The notes beneath the pieces are model-generated. The model saw nothing but the letters and a program-made list of their open reading frames with translations, was not told the origin of the DNA and did no database searches. From NCBI GenBank assembly GCA_023375675.1, contig JALQBC010000019.1, positions 620,001 through 684,000 of the forward strand: 64,000 nucleotides of DNA. The letters are read 5' to 3'. Source of the DNA: Cytospora piceicola (lineage: Eukaryota; Ascomycota; Sordariomycetes; Diaporthales; Cytosporaceae). A program made the translations under genes and the position numbers. Shown one piece after another: positions 22,703-33,545 of the stretch (position 1 is the first letter of the stretch; the number at the start of each line of letters is the position of its first letter).

Positions 22703-23705
22703 GGTGAGTGAGGAGTGAGGTTTCGTATGGCTGGTGGGAAACCCCGTTCCACGATTTTTGCTTCCTTGGGCGAGAGCGGCAAGCTGACTGACTGGTCAAG
22801 CGAACTGTGTGTTTTGGCGCCCGTACTGTATATAAATAAACCTGTACTTTTGCCGGACGCCGGGTTCACATGGGAGGAGAGGGAAGAGAACCGGAACTGA
22901 AGCTGAAACTGGAATTAGACGAACCATCTCACTTGGTGGGAGTTGGCATCGCATGTGTGGCATAGCAAAGGGATTACAGACCTCAGGAGCATTAATCAAG
23001 TAAGCTGGCGAGACTGGCGAGAGAGCTCAGTCCCTCTCAAAAGGAGGAGGGGTCCCCTTGTATCACTGGGGAAAATCCGGAGGGAGTGGATGACAGTAGC
23101 CCGCCCGGGTAACTGGACTAAGGTCCAGGGTTCAGGGTTGAAGTACTGGCGGAGGCGGGTGTTAAGACCTCCAAGGGTTGGTCACTTCAAGATGCGGCTG
23201 TCACTAACACCACCCAGCCGTTGTGCATCAATCCCCACGCCTTACATACTATACTTTATGGGAATATTGCCCGCCCCACCCCTTGTTTTCCCTTTGGACC
23301 ACTTGGATCGTCTTCCTTCTCTTCTATTTCCACTCCGGCAACAATTAACCTTGACATTGACAGTCACATTCACATTTGCATTCATATTCAACACATCAAC
23401 CATCAACCATAAACCATTGACCAACCCGCCCATTTCGACCATTCAACCCAACCACTCGACTTGACCCTCCATCAACGAACGACAAGAGGCTGGGTCCATC
23501 TCGCCACTCATTTTTCCCTTTCGTTTTCTGCCACGCATAATTATCGGAAACGGTACCATTTCCTCTGCATCTAGCTGCTCTATCAAACTCGTTCATTGGC
23601 AGCGTGTTTTGACATTTTCCACCTTGGAGTTTTGCACCCTTTCTTATTTAGCCCTGAACGACAGTCGGAGCCGACCGAACCCTTGGAATACCCGTCGTCG
23701 CGATC
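22703..23705. other. Divergent promoter region
   Basis: Shared upstream region of the folate gene (minus) and the unknown gene at 23706 (plus). Long CT- and CA-rich leader sequence with short TTGACATTGACAGTCACATT-like repeats lies at 23350-23460. No additional gene is seen. Confidence 0.6.
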
Positions 23706-25478
23706 ATGGGTTTACCGTGAGTACATTACATAACCTTTTGCTACCATCAATCATACATTATCATCATTCGCTGCATCATCATCAACCGTCTCGTTGCTCG
23801 CGCTTCGCAACAACTCCCCGGCGAGTCACGACGCCCGCGACATTGCGCGCTCGTCTGCCTGGCGACTCTTGCGACAGCCATGACGCGCTCTCTGCCATCA
23901 AAACCCTCCCAGTCGCATCGCTGAGGATTTGCTGATGACATTCACTGTTCTGCATGCGTTCGCACCACTTTTGCGCCTCTACTGACACGCTCTTGCAATC
24001 ACAGTCTGTACCGCGCGCCAGTCGAGTCCGACATCAAGCCCAAACTTCCCAAAGACCCACCCACACGCGCTCGTTCCACCATCCGCCGCACCCGTCACAA
24101 CATCAACGACTCCAGCTCCCGCCCTGCCTCGGCTAGTGTACAATACTTTGCGCGTCGGGTTGGCGCGGGTCCCCGCGCGCGCTCTCGCGTCATTTCACCA
24201 CCCACCGCCGAGTCGGCATGGACACCGTGGGATAACATCGAGTCCGGCGAGGCTGACGCGAGTTCACAACCTGCATCACGGCGGCCAGTCGTGTCTGGCC
24301 CTTATTCCTTGTCCCGTGACAACACCACACAGGATGCCTTTGGCCGACGCGAGCCTGTTTTACGCGAAGTTATCACCCGCAACGGTCCCATGAGCCAGGA
24401 AGTTGTGCGTTACTTTGGTGAGCACATGGCGAGGCTATATGCAGGCACGAGTTCCCGAGGGACCACGCAGGAGTCGTCGGTGGCTACACCTGAGGGCGAA
24501 GGTCGAGAGCCGACATCCAGCGCTCTCGACGACGCGCCGCTGTCACTAGAGACGATCGAGCCGTTTAGTCAAGTAAGCGATTTCCATACAGCGTCGAGGC
24601 TTGCATGACCTCCCACCGCCCGTATTGCAGAAAAGCACATACGTGTCTCCAGGCGGCGGGTACTCGAAATCCGGCGTTGCGACTGCATCTCGAATTTTGC
24701 TTCCACGCTAATCCCAACGTGTTAGCCGCCAGCAACGTTGACCCGTGACCCCACAACACAGTCGAACAGTGACAGAGATGTCAGAGTGAGGATACCAGAA
24801 GACCTACTACGCCGCCAGCACCAGCCTCTCCTCTCGATGAGGCGCTCGCTGAGAGCTCAGGAATTCGCAGCCATGCGTGAGGCTCGTGGGGCCCGGCGCG
24901 AGCTTCACGAGACCCGTGCGAGAGTCCCTGCTGCCGCTGGCGATTCTACGACGCAGGCGTCTCGGCTCGATGGGCTTGGCGACCGTGACAGGAGCCTCAG
25001 CCCCGAGGGCGATGGCGTGTGGGATACTCTGCTTAGCTCTATTACGCCAGATCCTCAGCCGCCTAGCGTGGGCACCTCATTCACATCGACCCCTGCCCCG
25101 GCATCGGCGGTAGGAACGTCACAGAGCACGGCCTCTGCAAACAGCGCCAACTCCTCCCGCACGTCCCTGGCCGATGGTCCAGACGGGGGCTACACGCCTG
25201 GGTTTGCAGAAGTGTGCGAGTCGGGTGGAGACAACTCCGACACGGAGGGCGATGAGGACGAGGAGGCACGAGACAATACCCTGAGGCGGTTTGGACAGTC
25301 ATATGCGGATCTTACGGGGCGTGGTAATGATGACGATGATGACGATGATGATGATGATCTTGAAGTGTTTGGTGGTGTTGAGAGTATGCAGCGGATTGTG
25401 ATGAATCTTGCGAGGCGGCAGGATATCCCGGACGAGTGGTGGGCTGAAGCTGGGCTCAGCCGCACATTGGGTGGCTGA
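23706..25478 (+). CDS. Conserved fungal protein of unknown function
   Basis: Predicted 431-residue, largely disordered protein. Exons are 23706-23716, 24005-24572 and 24762-25478. The first exon codes for only MGLP, is 11 nt long, and is followed by a 288-nt intron; the frame then runs LYRAPVESDIKPKLP into an Arg-rich region (residues about 20-70). The second junction joins ...PFSQ to SNSDRDVRVRIPEDLL. A block GLGDRDRSLSPEGDGVWDTL with LLSSITPDPQPPSVGTSF is the kind of motif I associate with conserved filamentous-fungal proteins of unknown role. The C-terminal part has ten consecutive Asp, then MQRIVMNLARRQDIPDEWW. No enzymatic domain is evident. All junctions are in phase, which supports the model. 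Confidence 0.75.
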
Positions 25479-27475
25479 TGCAAGACAAGACGATGGTTGA
25501 AAGTAATTCTTGAACCGATAAGCATCAGTTCCCTTCCACGCTCTTACGATGTCATGGCATGTGGGATAATATCTGTTTGCTGGTATGCGAATCGAAGATG
25601 TGAAAAAGCGTTGCTTAGCTAGAACTGGAGGGGTTACAAGTTGAAGTACCTGCGATCCGTTATGATTACCGCTGGAGCTTTATTTCCCGAATTGTACAGA
25701 TGCCATACCATGCCATGCCACGGTGCCTTTCTGGACAAGATTACTTGAAGTATCCCCATTGCCAATCTACTAAGCCATTGAAGTTTGCGGGACCGCATGC
25801 TGCAGCTATGCTCGTGCGGCCTCTCGGAGCGCCCGGGCAACCATGGATTACTTTCAACGTTGGGATTCTGGAAGGCCCCTCCTTCTTCATCAGCTCCACC
25901 TGCCGAGGGCCAGACAGGTCTCTTCCAGGATCCAGGATATAGAGGCGGAATGGGAATCCTTTGATGGTGGCGGCAGGGTAGCACTTGGATACCTACTTAA
26001 GTAACTAGGTAGGTAGGTATTCTATACGCAGTACAGTAGACAGTGATAGGTAGTATCTATGTCAGATGTATGCACCAGGTATATAAGCTTGGTAGGGCAA
26101 CGTATGGATGGATGCCAGGGTGCATCTCCGAGCCCCGTTGTGGTGGATCAATGCCAGAGTTGGCCAACAGTAAAGTGGATGTTTTCGATTTGTTGCGGTT
26201 GATGCAAAGTGCAATGTTGTGAGATAGAGACTGTGAATATTTTGCTCCCATTAGGGACCGCTCCAAGATTTCAAGGTTGTTGGATGCTCAATTCTGGCCA
26301 ACATAAGCACACTTACCTAGGTACCCAGGTACATTACCACAGTGAATTTCTAGTGCCTGCCTGTGGTGAAGGTGAGTAAGGTGAGCAAGTCGATATTGCA
26401 GAACCCTGCAGCTTCAGCTGCTATCCATAAATGCGCTTTGGTTTACGGCCCAGGGGTTATGGGCTGCCCCAGGTGTGATGCTTATAGGTTCCAAGGGGTT
26501 TGTTTACCCTGTATGCTATGTCCGTACTGTATCATCTATGGGCGGTGACACCCCACGGAGGAACTAAACCTTGGCATGTAATTCCGAGACGCACGCCAAC
26601 ACAGCACAGCTCATCACAGCACACCAGTTGACCTCAGCTCAGCCCGGCTCATCACTGGTCGCAAAAATCAATCTATCACTGGTCGAAGAAGCAATGCCAT
26701 GCCATGCCATGCAGTCATAACATGCCATGCCGTGCCAGGCCGTCTTTCTTAATTTCACAGATACACAACTGGGATTGCAGCTCCAAATCTTCCTGACATT
26801 GCTGTTTGCCGCCGTATAGGTCAACTCCTGTCGTCACTCATCAGCTTGCAGCACTTACAGAACTTATTCTTTTTCTCCCTTGTTGATGCGACGTTGTCCA
26901 ACGTCAAAACAATAACATTGTTCTCTCACTTCACCTTTCCCAGGCGCCCGACGCCCCGCCCCACAGATCCGCAACATTTGAACCCAAGCACACCCAGGTG
27001 TGCCCTCGTTGTGCCCCGCTCTGAGATCATACCCTCCACGCCCCACTGCGAATCTCCCAGGACTGGGAACGTAAAACAGCCAAACAAACAAGGTTTCCCA
27101 AGGGACCAGGACAAGCGAAGGAGCCCACTGTCGGGAAACGACGCTGGAACCTGTCCTCCGGATCTGCGAAGGAGAAGGAAAAGAAACGAAGGAGGAGAAG
27201 AAGAAGAAAGAGAAAGCGAAAGCGAAAGAAAAAAAATACAAGGACAGAAGAAGGGTGGAATTAAGCTTGGCCAGGTCGCCAATCCGAAAAACACAACCCA
27301 GGGCCACACGGCCGTCGGAAGGGAGCTGCCCCGACGTAAAGGCCGTGCCGACCAGAGCCTGTTTCTCTGTGTTGACACTTCTATCTCCCTCCCTTCCTCC
27401 CTCTATCTATCTCTATCTCTCTCTACCCCCGAACGAGAGGGATCAGGGTACAAGCAGGAATCCTGGAAGGTTGCC
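25479..27475. other. Intergenic region and long 5' leader of sepH
   Basis: No extra gene supported. A TACCTAGGTA palindrome lies at 26314-26323, CATGC pentamers at 26692-26740, a polypurine tract at about 27165-27250 and a CT-rich tract at about 27370-27425, close to the sepH start. The CT-rich tract is typical of fungal promoters near the transcription start. Confidence 0.6.
26692..26740. repeat. CATGC/ATGCC pentamer repeats
   Basis: CATGC occurs repeatedly in two blocks (26694-26712 and 26720-26733). A related CATACCATGCCATGCC stretch lies near 25706-25721. The direct repeat ATCACTGGTCG is found twice just upstream (26651 and 26675). Non-coding. Confidence 0.7.
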
Positions 27476-30400
27476 ATGCGCGCAGGCAGCTCCAACGCTG
27501 AGCGGGCGTATCATGCCGCTGGAGGAGGAATCATCGGTGGAGGGGGGCCAGGAGGCCGGACCCCCGTGTCTGCGAGGACCCCTAGGAGAGATCTTGGGAG
27601 CGACAGGGCTGTGGTTCATGCCAGCGGTGGCCACGCGAGGGAAAGAGCCTTGCAGGACCCCGGCCTGAAAGACTACGTATGTTGGGACATCACCTCCTCG
27701 ACCAAGCCTTACTCTTCTCTCCCATCTGGAATTACACGGAAATCTGCTAATGCCTAGTATTTCGACGTACAGAGACTCGGCGACTGCATTGGCAAAGGCG
27801 CCTTTGGTTCCGTCTACAAGGGCTTCAATTGGGGCACGGGCGAGGCTGTGGCCGTCAAGCAGATCAAGATCGCCAACCTGCCCAAGAGCGAGCTGCGCAT
27901 GATCGAGGTCCGTCAACGTTTACCCGAATACCCTGGCACTATACGTTCTTATTTTGGGGAAAAGATCACCTGGGAGATCATGAACAGGGGGGGCGGGAGA
28001 TTTGCTGACGAGGAAATGATAGGCCGAAATCGACCTCCTCAAGAACCTCCACCATGACAACATCGTCAAGTATATCGGCTTCGTCAAGTCCCAGGACTGT
28101 CTGAACATCATCCTCGAGTAAAGCATCACTATACCAAAGAAAAGTTGGGATAGGAGACACTGACTGCTGGGTAGGTATTGTGAGAATGGCTCCCTGCATT
28201 CCATCTGCAAGGCCTATGGCAAGTTCCCCGAGAACCTCGTCGGTGTCTACATGACACAAGTCCTCCAAGGTCTTCAGTACCTCCACGACCAGGGTGTCAT
28301 ACACAGGGATATCAAGGGCGCAAACATCCTCACGACCAAGGATGGCACCGTCAAACTCGCGGACTTTGGTGTGTCGACCAGTACCCTCGCTGGGCCGGAT
28401 AAGGAGGCGCAGGTCGTCGGCACGCCGTACTGGATGGCCCCCGAGATCATACAACTATCTGGTGCGACTTCGGCCTCGGATATCTGGAGCGTGGGCTGTA
28501 CGGTCATTGAGCTGCTTCAAGGGAGGCCGCCGTATCACAACCTGGCGGCAATGCCGGCGTTGTTCGCCATTGTCAACGACGACCACCCCCCTTTACCGGA
28601 AGGTGTCTCAGGGGTTTGTTTCCACCACTTCCCTCTTCCATACAGGGCTTGTAAGTATCTTTACTGACACTTCTTTCTTGCCAGGCTGCACGGGATTTCC
28701 TGATGCAATGTTTTCAGAAGGATCCAAACCTCCGCGTCTCCGCGAAGAAACTGCTAAAACATCCGTGGATATCCACATGTCGAAGAAGCGATGCTCCGGT
28801 ATCCAAGAGGCCTGCAAACTTCAGCCAGGCAGTAGAGGAAGTGAAACAGTGGAACAAGGCTCTGAGATCTTCAGAAACCCCTCTGAGGGTTTCCACGGGT
28901 TCTGAGAACAATGCACATGCCTACGTTTTCCCCGGACAGCCCGTGTCTAGACTCAATAATGCTGCCGTGACAGAGCCACAACGGCCAAGCCTGGCAACAC
29001 CGGGAAAGAGACGCCTGAGCATCACAAAACCCAAGCCGAATACAGAGGCATTCCGGTCTCCTGAGGTTGCTGATGATGACAACTGGGATAATGATTTTGC
29101 AACAGCCATATCCCCGAGTGCACTCCACCTGCCTCACTTAAAGCCCCAGGACAATTTTGGTGGCATGCTTTCTGCTGACAGGCTCAAACAGTTTGCATCC
29201 ATTGACGAGACCACTTCTAGGGACAACTGGGATGACAACTTCGAAGGAGAGCTGCAGGGCCCCCGACCATTCATGGATCAGGACCCACAGGAACAAACTA
29301 TCCGCCCTACGCCAAGGAGATCAAGTAAATCTGCCGAATCATCATCAAAGGCACAACAACATGGTCACCGAAGGAGCAGGAGCAAACAAATATTGATTTC
29401 GAATGTGCCCGTTCCGAGAACACCAACCAAGGCCTCATTTGGCAACAATAAGTTTGAACTGCCGTTACGCCCAGAAACCATCTACCGCGAGCAGTCCACT
29501 GAGGACTTCTCAGATCTCTTCCCTGAGGGTGACAGTGTATTCAGTCCGAGAGCAAATCGTGTGAAAAAGGTAAGCAAGCGAGCACACAAACCCCTACCTA
29601 CACCCCCTCCTCGATCCCCGCCCAGCCCTGACAGCACTACCTTTTGAGCTTGAGCCTTGAATTTTCAAGCTTGACACCAAGTACTTATAAATCGCACCAA
29701 CCTCAGGACTCGACACAATTGATGCCTCCGCCAGAACTTAAGAGCCAGCAATCTACGCCCAATGATCTCAATCTTGTTCAAATGCCCTCGCCATATGGTG
29801 GTGACGGCAGTCTTCACCGTCAAGCCGTTTCCTCTCGCCTTTCTGCACCCAGTGAACCACAGCCCGTGAGGAGGACGAGATCGCAAATTGAGATTCAGAA
29901 GTTCGCAGAGGGCGAGGACGACGAGGACTTCTCCGACATACTTGGCCCTAACGATACCCTGGCCGAGAAGGAAGACAGCGACCGAGGGTCTGAGGATGGT
30001 GCAGGTGGTATCATGCTGTTGTCCAAGCTGTCCAACAATTCCTGGCTCGGCGATGATGACGATGAGGACGACCCTTTTGCCATGATGGACCCCGAATACA
30101 ATGAGATGGATCTCGAGGCGAATATTGCGAGAGATCGTCATGCGCGGCTCGCGGAGAGGGTTGAGGAGCTCGTGCAGTTGCTCAAGATCGGCACTGAGAT
30201 CACGGGCGAGGAGCGCGTTTCTGATGTGGCCGCTGAGCTACTTCAACTGCTATATGATAACGAGGATGTGAAAGGCCTAATTGTTGGTGCTCATGGTTTG
30301 TTGCCCATACTGGAGCTACTTACCCTTCCGCCCGATACTATCAGTACGGCGAAGGGCCGCCAGGATATGATACTGTTGCTTCTCAGGGTCGTCAACAGGG

Positions 30401-32612
30401 TGAGTGGTCATATCGTTCTATTCCACCGCTCAAGACAGACTGCTAATGGTCCCAGTTCATCTACCGTGACAGAGAGCTGCAAGAGAATCTGTGCTTCGTA
30501 GGCGGCATCCCCATCATCACCAAATTCGCCGCTCGACAGTTCTCCAACGAAATTCGCCTCGAGGCTGCAGACTTCGTCCAGCAGATGTACGAGACGTCAA
30601 CCCTCACATTGCAAATGTTTGTCAGCTGTGGTGGTATCTCAGTCCTCGCTGGCTTCTTGGACGAGGATTACGAGTCGTCCAGGGACTTGGTTCTCACTGG
30701 CGTCAACGGCATATGGCGTGTCTTCGAGCTGCAGGGGCCGACCCCTCGGAACGACTTTTGTCGATTGTTTTCGAAGGCAAAGGTTCTCGACCCGCTTGCT
30801 GAGATCCTCCATAGGGTGTTGGATGCAGATGAGAAGGACGAGCTGTCTGAGTTTGTGGAAGGGAGGATCGTGAATCTATTCCATATGTTTTCGCAGGCGG
30901 ACTTGGAGGTGAAGGAGTTGATTGCTGATCGTGCGGTTCTCAAGAGTACGTTTCCCCCCACCTCCCTTCTGTCGGTGCTTGGGCTAACCCTCATTGTCTT
31001 GGCAGCTGTACTAAAGGACCTTGAGACCATGACGCCTACGCATCAGATCACCATGCTCAAGTTCATCAAGAACCTGTCTATGCTCCCAACAACCGTCGAG
31101 GTTCTCCACTCAGCAGATGCCATTGACTATCTGATCGACCTTCTAGGACACAGCCTGAAGAAGAACGCGAAGCACTTCAGGGAGATCTCCAACCAGGTGC
31201 TGAACACCATGTTCAACCTTTGCCGGCTCAGCAAGGAACGGCAAGAATATGCTGCAGTGCATGGTATCATCCCACTACTACTGAAGATCATGAAGATTGA
31301 CCGTCCGCCAAAGGAATTTGCTCTGCCCATCCTCTGTGACATGGCTCACTCGGGCAGCAAGGGCCGTAGATATCTTTGGCAAAATAAGGGTCTGGACTTC
31401 TACGTATCACTGCTTGCGGATCAGTATTGGCAGACTACGGCTCTCGATGCCATCTACGTTTGGCTGCAGGAAGAGACAGCCAAGGTAGAGAGTCACCTAA
31501 TCAGTGGTAACTTCCCCTCCGCCATCGTGGCCTGCTTCGATAACATGAAGAGCAACGCCTTCGCGGCATTCGATGCCACCCTCCTCGAGCCTCTACTCAA
31601 AGTCATTCGCCTGAGCCCTACTTTGGCCGCGTCCCTCGCCAAGCCTGAGATGTACAGGGGCATTGCCACCAAGCTGGGCCACAAGAAGCCCGCTGTGCGA
31701 CTCAATCTTCTCCGCCTGGTCCGCTCGATCTTTGACAGCTGTGATGTTGACATGGGCATATCTTCTGTGGGTGGCGGTGCACAGCTACAGACACTCTTCG
31801 ATAGCATACAGATGCTTGAAAAGGACCAGGCCTTACTTGTAAGGAACCTCGCCCTTGAAATTGTCAAGACGCATATCGAGAGTGGCTACTCCGAGGTGAA
31901 GCCCATGGGCTCGGGGTCAAACAATGGTGGCAGCGGAAGGTCGCGGAATGGTGGCGGCCGAATGATGACCAATTACAACACCCCACCGCCACTTAAACAC
32001 TCAACAACAGCGCCAGGTGCACCGCCCATGACGCCTCCCCGTGCACCACAGCTGAGGCATACGGAGAGTGCAAGTGTGGTACATCAGGTTTTGCACACGC
32101 CTCGACGCAGTCAAACGTCTCTGGTGCATGAGCAAGATGCTATGTTCGCACGGCCACGGAGTAGGGGCACCGACAGTGGGCTGCTCAGCCCTGTTGTTTC
32201 GGTGCCGAGGCGAGTATCTGGTGACGCCAACGAGGTCGGGAGGACTAGGTTGCCTAGGGGGTCAATTTCGTACTCTCGCCCGAGTACTAGTGGTGGACAT
32301 ATTCTGCAACATGGGCGGAGCGAAAGTTCACTGTCGAATAAGGAGAACTCGGCCTCGAACGGACGGAGAGGCTCGTATGTTGTTGGGTCGAGGAGTGGGA
32401 GTGGCGGCAGCGACGGGTCATCGGGTGGCTCAGGTAGCTCGAGCAGCTTGCTCCACCCACCGTCATCACCTGCAATGGACAGGGAGCGGCCTGGGGGCTT
32501 CAAGAGGCGTGGAAGTCGCATCCCAAGCGGTGAGATTCGGTATATTAATGGCTCGACGAGTAGCTTGGCGAATAGCTTTACGAATGGCGATGATTCCGGC
32601 AAGTGGCCCTAG
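27476..32612 (+). CDS. sepH: Septation protein kinase SepH/Cdc7 (STE-type), annotated to its first stop
   Basis: Ser/Thr kinase of the septation initiation network, expected downstream of the Spg1-type GTPase at spindle poles. Eight exons: 27476-27676, 27773-27907, 28023-28117, 28175-28613, 28685-29569, 29707-30399, 30456-30945 and 31006-32612; 1514 residues. The kinase domain spans about residues 68-320: GKGAFGSV loop, K96, HRD Asp189, DFG Asp207, GTPYWMAPE 226-234. The acidic tail has two related motifs, DDNWDNDFA and DNWDDNFEG. From about residue 690 helical ARM/HEAT-like repeats follow, then a Ser/Gly-rich tail. In intron 1 the acceptor at 27772 is preferred over 27757 because it gives [13 protein letters not shown] and fits the CTAAT branch site. 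The TAG at 32610-32612 is suspicious: the same frame is open to 33545, giving a possible 1825-residue product. Confidence 0.93.
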
Positions 32613-32620
32613 AATGGCCA
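32604..32620 (+). promoter_or_regulatory. Hairpin holding the sepH TAG stop in its loop
   Basis: TGGCC (32604-32608) and GGCCA (32616-32620) are perfectly complementary, with the loop CTAGAAT between them; the stop TAG is 32610-32612. In Sordariomycetes, A-to-I mRNA editing prefers an A preceded by U, often followed by G, in a hairpin loop; TAG in this loop fits. The hairpin is seen directly. Its role is inference. Confidence 0.5.
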
Positions 32621-33545
32621 GGAGGACCAGGAGCCAGGACAGCCGAGCCGGGGCCAGTCAGCTATGCTTCCGTCTAGGTCTGATAGTCGAGGCTACAAGA
32701 CTGGCAAGAAAGACAAGGAGAATGAGAGGCAGCACACTCGGTCATCACCGGTCAGTGGTGATGACAGGAGCTGCAGTGCGGTGAGCAGTCCAACCCAGAG
32801 CAGCCTGAATTTGAAGAGTTCAAGCCTGAAGGACCAGCTTGATGCAAGTCGGCGGCCATCACAAGGTCAGCACATACGGCGCGCAGTGTCATCGCATCTT
32901 ACTCCTCGCAAGGTAAAAGAAGAGCACAGAGCAAGGCCAAAAACTGCCGAAGGGGCAAGGTCGTTATCCTCGAAGAGTACAGATAAAGCCTTTGGGAAAC
33001 GGGTTGGGTCGGGATCTAGCCTATCTGCTGTCTCTACACCTGCTCGGCTGTCGCCTGCAAAGTGTGCAAGTCCCCCGGCAGCACCCACACCACCACCGTC
33101 TCGCTCGAACTCAGCCGCTTCAGCGTCAGCTCGTCCGTCTCCCATACGAGTTACGAAGACCTCTGGTTTGCCGGCGAGGCAACCGACAGGGTCCAAGTCG
33201 AGCCCTCCCAAGCGTACGCCGTCAAAGCTGAAGCTCAGAGAGAGCTCTAGTCCACCAAAGCGTGCGTCTCTATCTGCACCTGCGAAGTCATCTCCTGGGA
33301 AAGCGCAAAAAGGCTCTGCGCAAAATATCGAGTCGATATCGAGTACTACTTCTCCCAAGCGGACGCCGCCGAAGCTCAGGCTGAGGAGAAGCACGCCTGC
33401 TGGCGACCTAGCTGGGCTGAGCAAGCCACATTCAAGTGAGGGGGTGATCAAGTCGCCACCATTTTCTCACATCACGAAGTCCCCTCCTGTTGTCGATCTT
33501 GACAAGCTTGGCCCCGGGGTCGAAGTGGGGTTGGACCAGAACTAA
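32613..33545 (+). other. 310-codon in-frame extension of sepH after TAG
   Basis: Open in the same frame as sepH for 310 codons, ending in TAA. It begins NGQEDQEPGQPSRGQSAM, so it flows on in composition from the Ser-rich kinase tail. It is rich in Ser, Pro, Lys and Arg, with SP/TP sites and an internal repeat, SPPKRTPSKLKLR (near 33206-33244) and SPKRTPPKLRLRR (near 33353-33391). This repeat is hard to explain in non-coding DNA. An ATG at 32664 could start a separate protein, but it lies only 51 nt from the stop, with no room for a promoter. I favour it as the C-terminal part of SepH, reached by editing, readthrough or splicing, or lost by a recent nonsense mutation. Confidence 0.6.
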
